Shown here: positions 11,700 through 23,271 of the stretch, one piece after another
How positions within the stretch are numbered: the stretch's first letter is position 1
Layout of the letters: every line of letters begins with the position of its first letter
Assembly (NCBI GenBank): GCA_949592205.1
Contig: CATIUR010000001.1
Location: forward strand, 215,270,250-215,334,249
Source: Helichrysum umbraculigerum
Lineage: Eukaryota; Streptophyta; Magnoliopsida; Asterales; Asteraceae
Reading direction: 5' to 3'
Length of the DNA: 64,000 nt
Notes under the pieces: model-generated
The model's database searches: none
What the model was told of the DNA's origin: nothing
Seen by the model: the letters and a program-made list of their open reading frames with translations, nothing else
Translations under genes and position numbers: made by a program

Positions 11700-12330
11700 A
11701 CCTAAAAAACGCGAATACCCGGCGGGTACAACTTATTCCCGGCGGGTACTAATGTTTAGTTCCCGGAAAAAGATGAACTACCCGGAGTGAATATAAACGG
11801 GTAAATACATAGTACCCGGCGGGTACTCTTTGTACGCACCGGGTACTAAAGGCTGTCTAAATTATGTAATGGAATTAACCTTTGTACCCGGTAGGTACTA
11901 CTTGTACGCACCGGGTAATGTTTGGTATGCAGAATTTTTAGAAGCGAAATTCCGACGCGCATAACTTTTGACTCGTAAATACATAGAAGCTGAAATTTTG
12001 CAGACACCTCCACTATAACAAAATAAAACTTTCCATTTTTACACTTTTTCAAATTTCACGTTAACGAAGAATTCGGACGTGTGACCAATTTTTGGTCATT
12101 TCGGACACTTTTGGTGACCATACCAAATCACAAACGACTCACATTCAGAATTTCATTTTTTACCAACACATTTTAACATACATTTAACACCTAAAGCAAT
12201 TGTAAGCCGCTACATAATTACACCATCGCTCGTTTTGACATAACCACACTTTCATGAACCATTTGGACACCTTTTGACCCGTTTACCATAACAACAACAC
12301 TTTGACCATAACAACAACACTTGATCATTG
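11700..12330 (-). mobile_element. Fragment of LARD-like leader DNA with hairpin cluster
   Basis: In minus-strand sense, a block at about 12120-11940 matches the order of short segments seen in elements C (about 42190-42040) and D (about 59395-59545): GGTCA-type repeats, ACGTCCG-like, GAAAAAGTGTAAAAATGGAAAG, then GCAAAATTTCAG. It is followed, as in C and D, by a GC-rich hairpin cluster (11714-11918). No LTR is recognisable. It stands directly upstream of the Athila-like ORF and in the same orientation, so the two may be one old element. Confidence 0.6.
11714..11918 (-). repeat. GC-rich hairpin cluster, GTACCC/GGGTAC arms
   Basis: Several units of the form GTACCC-GGC-GGGTAC, plus degenerate half units with ACCGGGTA. 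This is the same design as the clusters in A, B and C but with different, matched arms. Confidence 0.75.
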
Positions 12331-12430
12331 CATAATCTTCATAAAACATATACTTAACCATTTCACAAAATCTTCAAGTTTTATTAATCTTCAAGTCTAC
12401 TAACATCTTCAAATGCGTAGTCTTCATTGT

Positions 12431-14545
12431 TCAAAGGTCGTAATCTTCATCGGTGTTAGCCTCTCGCGAAGCTTCATCAAGAGCAATTTCTTCATCGGAG
12501 AGTGATATTGCCATACCCGCTTGCACCTCGATATCGTGTATATCTTCTTCATATTCCATTTCACCTTCAAGACTAGAAATGTGTTGTATACGTTCCGCGG
12601 CGTCTAAGTGATCCTTCAAGCAAATGCACATCTCTAATGAGGCCGGTGTGAGTCTTGTTCTTCGTATAGATAGTACCATGCCACTAAGAGAAAAAGCAGA
12701 TTCCGAAGCTACCGTAGAAGCTTGGACGGTTAGTAAATCTCGGGCCATGATGGTTAGAACGGGAAATTGAGATTCCCTCCCTTTCCACCAAGCCAAAATA
12801 TCAAATTGTGCGAATTCATCGGGTTGTATAGTGTTTAAAAAATCGGTTCCGGTATACCTCCCATATTCGCTAGTGTTCGTTTGATTACCTTCACCCCTTA
12901 CCCATTTATGGTTTTCTTGTCTTAAACTATTATATAAGTTAAGCATTGGATCGCGAGAGGAAGATGAATCAAACAATGTGAAAGCCGAACTAGAAGAAGC
13001 ATTTGTTGAACCATATAATTGAAAATAATGAGTAAATATTGAAAGCATTTGTTAAAATGTTTTTTTGTATTTTGTGAAAAAAATGGGTCCTCGTCATTCA
13101 ATTCCAAATCGTTACAAATGTTAGCGATAAGCAATTCCACCCCGGAAACGTTTAAGCATGGGTTTATTGCGGCGGCACAACTAATTACCGGTGGCATTTC
13201 TTTAAATTATTTTCTTAGTTTTTCTTTCATGGGAGCCACCATTAGTGCGTATAAATTATCAATAAAATCGTATTCGCTTTAGTTTTGAACACATTAAGAA
13301 AATTTGGTTAAGTACCAAGTGAATCGTGGGATAATAAACACCCGATAACAAAGTAGTTGCGGTTTTAAAAAGTTTGAGCAATTCGGTTATCTTTTCAATA
13401 ACATCCCAAGATTCGCTTGGAAATTCGTTTATAGCATAACCCCTTTGGACAAGTTGAAAATGAAAAGCTTGTAAAGTCTCACGTTGGCGTAAACCACATA
13501 CAAACATGTTGTATGTCGAATTTCATCTTACGGGCATGTCCCAATTAGGGGTTAAAAAAATGTTCTCCGTATCCTTACACAATTTCATATAAAGTTTGTA
13601 TCTAGCCTTACCCTTACAAAATATATCTTGCAACATGTTTTTATACGCGTCTTTTACTTCACTTATTTGTCGAACCGCTAATCCGTCTTGCACAACCAAG
13701 TTAATTATGTGTTCAATACATCTACTATGGTAGAAAATGCCTTTCAAAGGTGGGTTGTATTTTAGTATTAATTTTTTAACGGCGTTTGTGTTATTACTCG
13801 CATTATCAAACGAGATAGAAAAAACCTTTTGTTCTAATTTAAACATTTTCATTACATCCCGTAACATGCAAAATAAATTTTGACCCGTGTGAGGATACTC
13901 AAAGTCTTCAAAAGCAATGGTACGTTTCATCATTTGCCAAGTTGAGGGATCAACCCAATGTGCGGTAACACAAAGGTACGAACCGGGCAAACCATGAGGA
14001 GCCGACCAAACATCGGTTGTTAGTGATACACTTGTAGTTAAGTTTTCAAAACCGGTTATTAGTTGAATTTTAGCATTTTTCCACAATTTAAGTGCATCAC
14101 GTCTAAGAGTAAGACGTGATATATGATTATATCGGGGTTGAAGAGTATTTTGAATAACCTTAGTAAGCCGAGGGTTGTCGAAGTGGTTGAACGGCAAAGC
14201 TTCTTGAATCACAAAGCCGGCAAATGCTTCTCGACAACGATCCGCTTAGTATGTGAAAATACCTCAATCCCGTGACATGGTTGCTTGACCCTCCTCCGGA
14301 TTAGTTTTGTTTGCATTACAATACTTTAAAGTATGTTTGCTCAACGTTGAGTTGGAGTCGGCTTTTAAAAAACTCCCACATCGTTTACAATGTGCTTTAA
14401 TCGAACCATCCGACAACAACACTTTGTCAAAGTTACACTAAATCTCCGGATTACGTTTTGTTGTAAAGACTTGAACAATGGTTGGTGCATTTGACGCATT
14501 TGACGAACCAACAAAATCGTTAGTTGAGAAACTTTGAGTTGCCAT
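12431..14545 (-). pseudogene. hAT-family transposase pseudogene (BED finger to dimerisation domain)
   Basis: Minus-strand pieces in order: an N-terminus from ATG 14545; a BED-type zinc finger at about 14400-14300 (C-x2-C followed by STLSKH and a Cys); the RNase-H-like catalytic region at 14212-13523, with LTTDVWS and a degenerate CRC-x-AHxxNL motif reading SRCIEHIINL; a middle piece at 13507-13259; and the C-terminal hAT dimerisation domain at 13048-12431, with DILAWWKGRESQFPVL and ASTVASESAFS. This order is diagnostic of hAT transposases. It is broken: in-frame stops at 14438-14440, 14264-14266 and 14246-14248, and frame changes near 13515 and between 13258 and 13048. It cannot make active transposase. 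Confidence 0.88.
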
Positions 14546-14763
14546 TATGAGAGCGTTTTGAGAGGATGAGAGTAATGTTTTGAGAGTTTCGTATGTAAAT
14601 CGTAAGCGTTTTGAGTGTTTTTTCACTAGAATGAGTGAGTTTGAGTGTTGTAACTAACCCAAACCCAAGGTATCTATTTATACTAGTTTTAGGATGGCAA
14701 AATAGTAAAAAAAAGCAAAAAAAATGGATATAAAACGGCTAGGAGCTCAAACACAACGGCTAG

Positions 14764-14940
14764 TGTAAAGACCGGGTACAAACCGGGTATTAAAACCGGT
14801 TTTTGGAACCGGTTCGGGTACAACCCGAATTGAAACGTATGGGGGTGTACCCGGTTTGGTACCCGACGGGTACTAGTAAAACCCGAATCGGGTAAAGCCT
14901 ACCCGGGTATTGACCGGGTCGGTTTCCCAACCCGGTTTTT
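14764..14940. repeat. Subterminal repeats of the hAT element
   Basis: Dense ACCCGG/CCGGGT-type motifs in both orientations lie upstream of the transposase 5' end. Clustered short subterminal motifs are typical of hAT transposase binding regions. The exact terminal inverted repeat and 8-bp duplication were not found. Confidence 0.5.
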
Positions 14941-14982
14941 TTGGTCACGCCTTCTCCCAAGCCCAACTAAATTCAACTCCCC

Positions 14983-15087
<105 letters not shown>

Positions 15088-15089
15088 GA

Positions 15090-15757
15090 AGCAATAGTAG
15101 AAAAAACAAACGGTTCTGGTAACGGTAATGGTTTAGCTTTCTGTTTAAAAAAATTAAAGTGCCCCGTATACAACAAAACATGCTTTCTATATCTATATTG
15201 CATTACATTTTATAATTGGTAAGCATAAATGATATTATTAGTTTAAACATGGAAACTCAATGTTCTTTACTAAGCTATAAAGCTCTTACTTGTGAATTGA
15301 GAATATATATAAAAAGAAGCTTTCTTGCAAAGATGTACATGTTAGATGTGAATGATCACTATTTAGTACATTCTAGGTAGCTTGATATACATCGCTCATG
15401 TAAGCGATGGTCAAAGCATCTTCTAGCGTGAGTTATATAAGTATTTATGGTTTGGATTGAGATGCTACTCGCTCATTGGAGATTATATCCTAAAATTTAC
15501 CAATACGAAAGATATTTATATGGGATCAGGGATACCCTCCAAATTATCCTTTTATGTTATTGTGACATGTGACGTCGTGTGTTGGACAAATTTGAGGATG
15601 TTAAGCCTTCTTATAATTATTTAATTAATGGTAATAATGTGCTCGTGTTTTGAGGCATTCCTTTTGCATATGGATCGACCTTCCCTTGTAACTTAACGCT
15701 TGAGGTAACCCGTCGATTAGCTTTATATAGTATGAAAAAGGAACAACATTCACTAAT
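15090..15757. other. Intergenic DNA, no gene seen
   Basis: AT-rich unique-looking sequence without ORFs, RNA genes or repeats that I can recognise. Confidence 0.6.
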
Positions 15758-15871
15758 GGGTGGTGATTTGTACACCACCATTTTTTATCTATACATCACT
15801 GTTTTGCTTTGCACTATTGTACATATTTGATGGTGTATGGATAAAAAATGATAATGTACAAATAACCACCC
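15758..15871. mobile_element. Short MITE, probably hAT-derived
   Basis: A 114-base near-perfect inverted repeat: the left arm starts GGGTGGTGATTTGTACA and the right arm read in reverse starts GGGTGGTTATTTGTACA; both continue with CATTTTTTAT. It is flanked by an 8-base direct repeat TTCACTAA with one extra T at the left junction. Eight-base duplications fit the hAT superfamily. No coding capacity. Confidence 0.8.
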
Positions 15872-17161
15872 TTCACTAAATGAATGGAAATTGCATTGCA
15901 AAAATTTAATGGATGTGTGACTAAAAACTCTCAATTACTTGAGTAATGCTATATAAGACTAATTACACAGACCTAAAAACAGACCTACTTTTTTCATAGG
16001 TTGAATTAGTTCTCTCTCCTAATATCATCCAATCAATTTTTCACATCTACCAATCACATTTTTAGATCTATAATTAGGCGTCATTTTAGGCTAACCAATC
16101 ATTTTCCCACTTAGTTTTCCAAACATCCAATATTACAAGATGGGCCTCAAAGATATAACTTGTCATGTATGATCCATACAACTATACTTTCTTCGTTTTT
16201 GGTTCATTAGGGGCTCAGCCCTCAGGGCATAGGTTCAGGCCCAACTGGGTAAAAAGCAGCAGTATATGCAGGCATGCAGCCCGTGCTAATTTGAAGCCTG
16301 TGATTTTGTGCAGGTAATGTCCTGCAGTTCCAGATTACAAACGTTTCGGTTGATGGGCCCAGTTATTGAATATTTTGTTTGGCCCATTAACTGGATCTGT
16401 TTTAGCCCATGTTTCGCATCTAGCTTTATTTACATTTTTTTTTCTAATCTATTTGACTATACCAACTTGGCAACTTATATAGAAGATTAATAGTCTTAAT
16501 ATAAAAATATAATATAAGAAGCTCAAATGACCAACTTTTTTTTATGGATTTAAATTATATAATTTCATTATTTAGATCAATGATTAACAAATCCGCCTAT
16601 TGTTTTATTTGAGTTCTTACCCAAGAATATCATTTGGTACGAAAGTTCTTGCATTTGATAAAAATACAAAAACCACTCACATTTTACTTATGACAATAAC
16701 ACACTGAGAGCTTGAGTAGAAAACTCGAATGGAGATTCTCTCAAATTTCTGATATCTTAAGTTGATCAAGTTTATTCAATCAAAACACGTCAAACATGAT
16801 AAGACCCTACTCATAAGGGTTCAGGTGTTTTGTATGCCCTCGCAACTTAACAACTCAGGAGAATTTGAGAGAATTAGAATTAGAGAGTATACAAAAATCG
16901 TAGTCATATTCAAAAATTCCGTTCACCACATGTATCCTTTTAATTTAATTAATAACTTATTTGAAAATTAAATTTTATAAGAAAAGTAATAAGAAAATAA
17001 TCTAAATCGGTCTCCATCCCAAATCCTTAGAAAAAATAATAACAACCAAACACTCTAAGAATCGATACAACAATTATGACAAATGATAAAAATAGAACAA
17101 AAAGTAACCATTTGAAATCTCAACAAAAATAAAAAAATACGTATATATATTAAAAAAACAT
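15872..17161. other. Intergenic DNA between the MITE and the foldback element
   Basis: Low-GC sequence. Short open stretches at 16308-16490 and 16762-16971 have no recognisable motifs and look accidental. Confidence 0.55.
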
Positions 17162-17171
17162 TCTTAACTTA

Positions 17172-18051
17172 GGGTAGGGTTCAAATGAGAATAGGAATTT
17201 GTGTGAGAATGAGGGAACCAATGATATCAAGCCATGTGTACAAAGAGAATGTTCCACATGTACAAAACCCATTTACCCCCAACATCAATTATCTCACAAA
17301 CGACAAATCGAAAAATTATGAAAATTACACCATTAAATTCGTCGTTTTCTCCTCTTCGATTTGCCGTCCCTCAAGACATACTTTCGAAAAGTTTTTTTTT
17401 TTCATTTTTTTGGTGGGTTTCACATTTACTAACACATGTGTTAAAGTGTTGCGTTTAGGGTTTAGGGTTTGGGGTTTAGGGGTTAGGGTTTAGGGTTTAG
17501 GGTTTAGGGTTTGAGGTTTGGGGTTTCTCCCCGAAACCCCAAACCTCAAACCCTAAACCCTAAACCCTAAACCCTAACCCCTAAACCCCAAACCCTAAAC
17601 CCTAAACGCTTTACAAAACGCTAAACCCTAAATCTTTCTAAACCCTAAACCTTGAACCCCTTCTAAACCCTAAACCCTTATAAACCCTAAACCATAAACC
17701 CTACTAAACCCTAAACCTAACCCTAAACCCTAACCTTAACCACAAATTAAATGTACAACTAATCACTAACACATGTGTTACTAATTTGTGAAACCCACCA
17801 AAAAATGAGAAAAAAAAAAAAGTTGTCAAAAGTATGCCTTGAGGGACGGCAAATCGAAGAGGAGAAAACGCTGAATTTTATGGTGCAATTTTCATGATTT
17901 TTCGACTTACCGTTTGTGAGATATTTAATTTTTAAAAATGTGGAGGAGAGAGAATAAAGTGTGGAGGAGAGAGAATAAAATGACACATGGCAGAAATCTG
18001 TTGGTTCCCTCATTCTCACTCAAAATTGATGTACTCATTTGAACCTTACTC
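17172..18051. mobile_element. Mutator-like foldback element with telomere-type repeats inside
   Basis: An 880-base inverted repeat: the left arm (17172 to about 17525) and the right arm (about 17530-18051) match in reverse. Both carry GGTTCAAATGAG near the tip, GAGAATGAGGGAACCAA, a stretch for CGATTTGCCGTCCCTCA, and AACACATGTGTTA towards the centre. It is flanked by a perfect 10-base direct repeat TCTTAACTTA (17162-17171 and 18052-18061). Long terminal inverted repeats with 9-11-base duplications are characteristic of Mutator-like elements. No transposase is encoded. Confidence 0.82.
17452..17740. repeat. Interstitial telomere-type repeats, head to head
   Basis: TTTAGGG-type units (some TTTGGGG and TTTGAGG variants) run to 17527. 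They are mirrored by CCCTAAA-type units, with the turning point near CTCCCCG at about 17530. The right tract is longer and becomes degenerate (CCTTATAAA, CCATAAA) towards 17740. The tract is the core of the foldback element. Confidence 0.93.
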
Positions 18052-18061
18052 TCTTAACTTA

Positions 18062-18579
18062 ATATTAACTAAAGCTTAAAAGACTCAAATCTTCATCAAA
18101 ACTGAAAATTGATCTAACCCTGAAAACTTACATTTATACTCGACCTAAGCAAACATGGTCAAAATGGTCAAAAATCACTAATATAGTGGTTGATGAATAA
18201 ATAAATATTAATTTACCTCCTTTTTTTTAATGGTATAAAAATACTCGATTTACTTCTTCTTTTTTTTTTTTTTTCTTTTTCTTTTTTCATAATAACATTT
18301 TTAGTTTTTTACCTATGACTATGACTATAGTTGAAACTTGAAGGATTAGTCTTTTTCATAAAAATAAGAATGAAAACGTTAAAAAAGGAGTGAATTTAAG
18401 TGTGACTACGTGGCAAATTGTTTGTGTCACATAAAAGGTTGTTTCATCTTGTCAATTCCCCTTATTATTATGTGGCTACAATTTATATCAGTTGACCTGT
18501 CTTCTTTATCCATCTTGCCAAAATAATCCTTCTTCTTTATCCATCTCATGTGATCACAAACACAAATAATTAAACAAAA
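18062..18579 (+). promoter_or_regulatory. Upstream region of the HCF173-like gene
   Basis: AT-rich DNA with long T tracts near 18230-18290. TACGTGGC at about 18408-18415 contains the ACGTGG core known from G-box/ABRE sites. A TTGACC W-box-like word and a weak TATA-like TTTATATC occur about 90-100 bases before the ATG. Only the words are seen; activity is inference. Confidence 0.4.
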
Positions 18580-21500
18580 ATGACAAGTGCAACTGCTGCT
18601 GCACTCATCTCCCCCACAACTTACGGTCAAATTCGCTCCCACAAGCGAAGAATTTACGATGATTTCAATCGCAGCTCCAAATGCTGGATCACCAATAATC
18701 CTACCAGCAATGGTAGACGTTTGGTGATCTCAAAGGCTTCTTCTTCTCCTTCGCCACCATCTCCTCTGCCCGAAACGGGCGAAGATAATGGTGACGATGA
18801 CAATAAGAAGGAGATTGGTGTAAGCATCAATGGTGACGATGATAAGGCGGCTTCTTCTGTGTCTGTGATGAAGAGGCTGGTGGATGCCAACCCGGTTGGA
18901 TTGGGAAGAAGATCGAGGCAGATATTTGATGAGGCGTGGCGTAAGTTTTCGGAATTGGGACAGATATCCAGGACTACGCGTACGAATGATGAGAGTAGTC
19001 TTCTGATTCAGGAGGGTGGGCCCATGTGTGAATTTGCGATCCCGGGTGCTCAGAATACGACTGTACTTGTGATTGGGGCTACTAGCCGTGTTGGTCGTAT
19101 CGTTGTCCGCAAACTCACGCTCAGGGGCTACTCTGTTAAGGTAGTGTTTAGTTTATGTATTTCGAGTTCCGCTTATAGTTTCAATTTGTATGAAACTTTA
19201 CACTTTCTACTGTATGAGGCGTAATTTGAAAATTCCTACTGATTGTATTTTTAAGTTATAAAAACGTTATTTAGTGCTATTGTAGGTGCCCAACTTTTTA
19301 AACGTGCTAATGTATGCATCCATAGATGTGGACGCATATTATAGCATTACTAAAATCCTGGGTACGTATGTAACATGTGTCAATAAAATAAAAAGTGTAA
19401 AGTTCAATACATTTGATAATGTTTAAACCATTAAATTAATACTGGCAACATAATGCTGATTTAACGTGATTACTCATCGACTGATTAGGCTCTAGTAAGG
19501 AATGCGGACCAAGAAGTCGTGGACATGCTGCCAACTTCTGTTAAGATTGTGATTGGGGATGTTGGAGATTCGGATGCTCTCAGGGTTGCTATAGAAGGTT
19601 GCACCAAGATTATTTATTGTGCCACTGCTAGATCCTCTATTACGGTTGATCTTAATCGAGTTGATCATCAGGGTGTATACAACCTCAGTAAAGCCTTTCA
19701 GGTTTTCCTTTTTTCCTTTTACAGCTTTTGAAATCATTTCCGCAATGTATGTTAATCTAATGTACATGATTGATATAGTATAGTAATTTAGCACGATTCA
19801 CATGTTTCATGTTTAAAAACCATTCAGTTGATGGAGTTTCGATTATCCCTTTGTGAGGCACACGTTTGATAATTTACTGCTTATTTTAGGACTACAACAA
19901 TAAGCTTGCGCAGTTGCGAGCTGGAAAAAGCAGCAAAAGCAAGCTTTTACTTGCAAAGTTCAAGTCTGCAGATTCATTGAATGGGTGGGAAGTTCGCAAG
20001 GGAACTTACTTCCAGGATGTTGCTAAATATGATGGAGGAATGGATGCTAAGTTTGAGTTCAGCGAGAGAGGTGATGCAGTTTTTTCAGGTATGAACGTTT
20101 TAGTCTTGCAACATTTATCTCAACACATCACAATGACCATCTCTGCCAAATTTTTTATATTTTAAAATAAATATTCTATCTGTACAGGTTATGTTTTCAC
20201 ACGAGGAGGATATGTGGAACTGTCAACTAAGCTATCACTTCCTCTTGGTAACACTTTGGACAGGTATACCTCAAATAGCTTCTCGATTCTGTTTGCAGAA
20301 ATATTGACACTTGAATAATGTACTCTTGCATCAACTATTAAGTCTAGTCTCCCAAACTCAGGTATGAAGGTCTGATACTTTCTATAGGGGGGAATGGAAG
20401 GTCTTATGTTTTAATTCTCGAATCTGGTCCTTCAGCAGACACAAGCCAAAGCACCCAATACTTTTCTAGAATTAGCACAAAAGTAGGCTTTTGCAGGGTG
20501 AGTGGTTTTATCCTTCAATCAATAAAGGCCTAGTTAGTTACTGGTTACGTTACATTCAACAGTCTTATTTAGTTTTCTGATTTTGACAGGTGGGAATCTT
20601 ACCTCCACATTTTATCTCATATTTGTCTTGCTAGGTGAGAGTACCATTTTCATCGTTTCGGCCCGTGAATCCAGCTGATCCTCCACTTGACCCGTTCCTT
20701 GTACACACATTGACCATACGCTTTGAACCCCGAAGACAGGTATGTTTCCGTTCCCACTATTCAGCCCCATATTTGTTGCTCATAAAAGCCATGGTTTTCC
20801 TTTCAATCCAACGGTTAAGTTATTCTCACTTTGACAGAGACCTGCTGAAGGGGCTGCTGGAGTGAACCAGGACTTGAGAAGCTTCCAAATGATATTGGAA
20901 TATATTAAAGCATTGCCGGTAATTGTTTCTAACCTTTTTGAATAATCAAGGTATATCAAAGTAGCCCACAAACCAAGAGATTCTGGGTTCAAGTCTCAAA
21001 GGTGTTAGTGTTTGCTGTTTGATAGAAAAATAGCTATCTGCCTTCTTTTGTATCTCTAGCATTAGGTAAAGATTTACACACAGAAATCTGTACTACAACT
21101 TCATGTTCACACAGCATTTCTTAAACAAAATTTGGTTCGTGTTCTTGCATTCACACAACCGATTAATGCAAGACATAGGCATAATTTACATCTACACTCC
21201 AACTTAATACATATTAATAGTTTCTTTTATGTTCCCATTGTTAGGTAGCTATATTTGTTTTGTTGTATTCCAATTATATATTTCATCTTGAACATTTTTT
21301 ATCCAGATTTTTCCTCAGTTATAACCATCACTTGAAACTATAAATCTCTATTCATGGTAGCAATTCCAACTGCAAAAAATGAATAGTGTTGCATCAATGT
21401 CTTAGTTGTTTTCTATTTCGGGAGGGAGTATTTATTTTATATTATCAACTTTGTCCAGCACTTTAAGAATCTGAATAACGATATGTTTTGCAGACTGGAC

Positions 21501-22311
21501 AAGAAACAGACTTCATTTTAGTCTCATGTACAGGTTCCGGAATTGAAACAAGCAGAAGGGAACAGGTTTTGCGAGCAAAGAAGGTCTGTTCGTTCTTCAT
21601 GGTATATTCATGTTATATCGTGGTACAACTACAATTAACTTTTTTGTTGATTGATATCTGTATAGGCCGGAGAGGATGCCCTGAGAAGATCAGGCATTGG
21701 GTATACTATTATTCGACCCGGACCATTACTGGTGAGTTCATCCTATGTCAGTTTTATAAATATAAGCCAACAATCGAAATACAAGCTAATTAGCTTGTGA
21801 CATTTGGGATTATCAGGAAGAACCCGGGGGACAACGAGCACTCATTTTTGACCAAGGAAACAGGATATCTCAGGTGAGAATAGTGATGGCTAATTGATAA
21901 ATAGTTCATTATTAGTAACATGTTGCACAAGCTTATCATCGAGGCTACTTGTAGGGAATCAGTTGTGCTGACGTGGCTGATATCTGTGTAAAGGCATTGC
22001 ATGACTCAACTGCAAGGAACAAGAGCTTTGATGTCGGTAACATTTTATACACGTACATCTTAAATGACTTTGTTGGAACTGAACCATGATTTGTTCCTTA
22101 TGAACAGGTCTGCTATGAATACGTTGCTGAGCCCGGGAAGGAGTTGTATGAGCTGGTAAGCGTTTCATGCCATTCCATTTAATATATTCGATATATCTCA
22201 CTATGAAGAGAACTGATCGTTATATGTTTATGTGAGTAGGTGGCACATCTACCCGACAAAGCAAATAACTACCTAACGCCAGCATTATCAGCCTTGGAAA
22301 AGAATACATGA
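18580..22311 (+). CDS. Chloroplast HCF173-like NmrA/CIA30 Rossmann-fold protein, 13 exons
   Basis: Exons, each with GT-AG borders and continuous frame: 18580-19140, 19489-19701, 19890-20088, 20188-20263, 20362-20497, 20635-20739, 20838-20918, 21494-21583, 21666-21731, 21817-21873, 21955-22032, 22108-22155, 22240-22311. Product 593 residues. The Ser/Thr/Ala-rich N-terminus looks like a plastid transit peptide, followed by an acidic linker. A Rossmann start (VLVIGATSRVGRIVV, about residue 163) is interrupted by a CIA30 domain (about 290-430, FKSADSLNGWEV onward). An NmrA-like C-terminal part follows with YTIIRPGP. This split architecture and length match Arabidopsis HCF173 (598 aa, needed for psbA mRNA translation in the chloroplast) and its paralogue At4g18810; I cannot decide firmly between them. 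The donor of exon 11 (GTCGGT) is weak: the stronger GTAAC four bases on would break frame. The gene appears intact. Confidence 0.88.
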
Positions 22312-22600
22312 ATTTGATAGAGTGATATTTGCTGTCATGATTATTCTTGATGATGTACATGGGATTACATATACGTACCTCTTTCATTACTTGTAAAAGT
22401 TGTAATTTAAACATGAAAGGAACATATAGAACACAAACCCCGGGATGACTATTGGTGCTGTTATATCACACGATTCAACTGATAGAGTGATCTTTATATC
22501 CTGTTTGTCATGTGATGATGCCTATGGAATTGAGTACCTCTTTCACTACTAGTATTACTTGAACCAAACTTCAAACATGGGATAAACATATAGAACTTTA
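22312..22600 (+). repeat. Diverged tandem duplication in the 3' flank of the HCF173-like gene
   Basis: About 120 bases from 22313 recur at about 22478-22594: TGATAGAGTGAT, GATGATG, GTACCTCTTTCA, TTACTTG and AACATATAGAAC appear in the same order in both. Probably a local duplication of the 3' UTR. Confidence 0.6.
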
Positions 22601-23271
22601 TGCTTCCTAATATAAGAAGATCCTTCAATGGCATCAAAGCAAATATGTTGTCTATCTATCATTTTTCGTTTAATGCTTTGGTCATCCTAACAAATTCAAT
22701 CATATCAAGGGTAAGAGCAAAAGTTAGTGCAAAACTACAAGAAAGTCTCACCATTGAAGGAAAAACAATTTTGATTTAGTAAAACTCAGATGCTATGAAC
22801 AATATAATCACAGCGGATTTTGAGATTTTCTAGACCTTATGGGTTATAGTTAACTCTTATGTGCAAGTTTTAAGATTCATAAACATAATTTATAACGTTA
22901 AGAAAATAATAGATAAATTAGAGAATGGGGAAAGTGAAGAATAAGATTTTCCGAGAACTATATATGCTCAACAAGTCCTAGATTATTTTCTCAAATGTCA
23001 ATTCATGTCCCAATCATAACAATACACTTATTTTGTATATAGGAAGTGTTCAGAATCAAAAGTTAAGAGAAACCATGAAACAACATCAACGCGCTGCCGG
23101 GAAATAATCACATCTTGCCTGCTTCAGCAACATCAAACTCTCGCAGTGAGTCCAGGAACCGTGGGATCCCCCTTAATTAACTGAGAATTACAAAATTGGA
23201 GCTGATTGAATGCCAAAGATTACGTTACAGGTTAATTATAAAAGTAAAGTAACACGGAAATATCAACATAA
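22601..23271. other. Convergent intergenic spacer
   Basis: AT-rich DNA between two tail-to-tail genes, expected to hold 3' UTRs and polyadenylation signals for both. No ORF or repeat recognised. Confidence 0.55.

Noticed and set aside
17452..17740. Relic of an end-to-end chromosome fusion
   Set aside because: The head-to-head telomere-type tract would fit, but it is centred in a long inverted repeat with a 10-base target duplication, so a foldback transposon explains it better.
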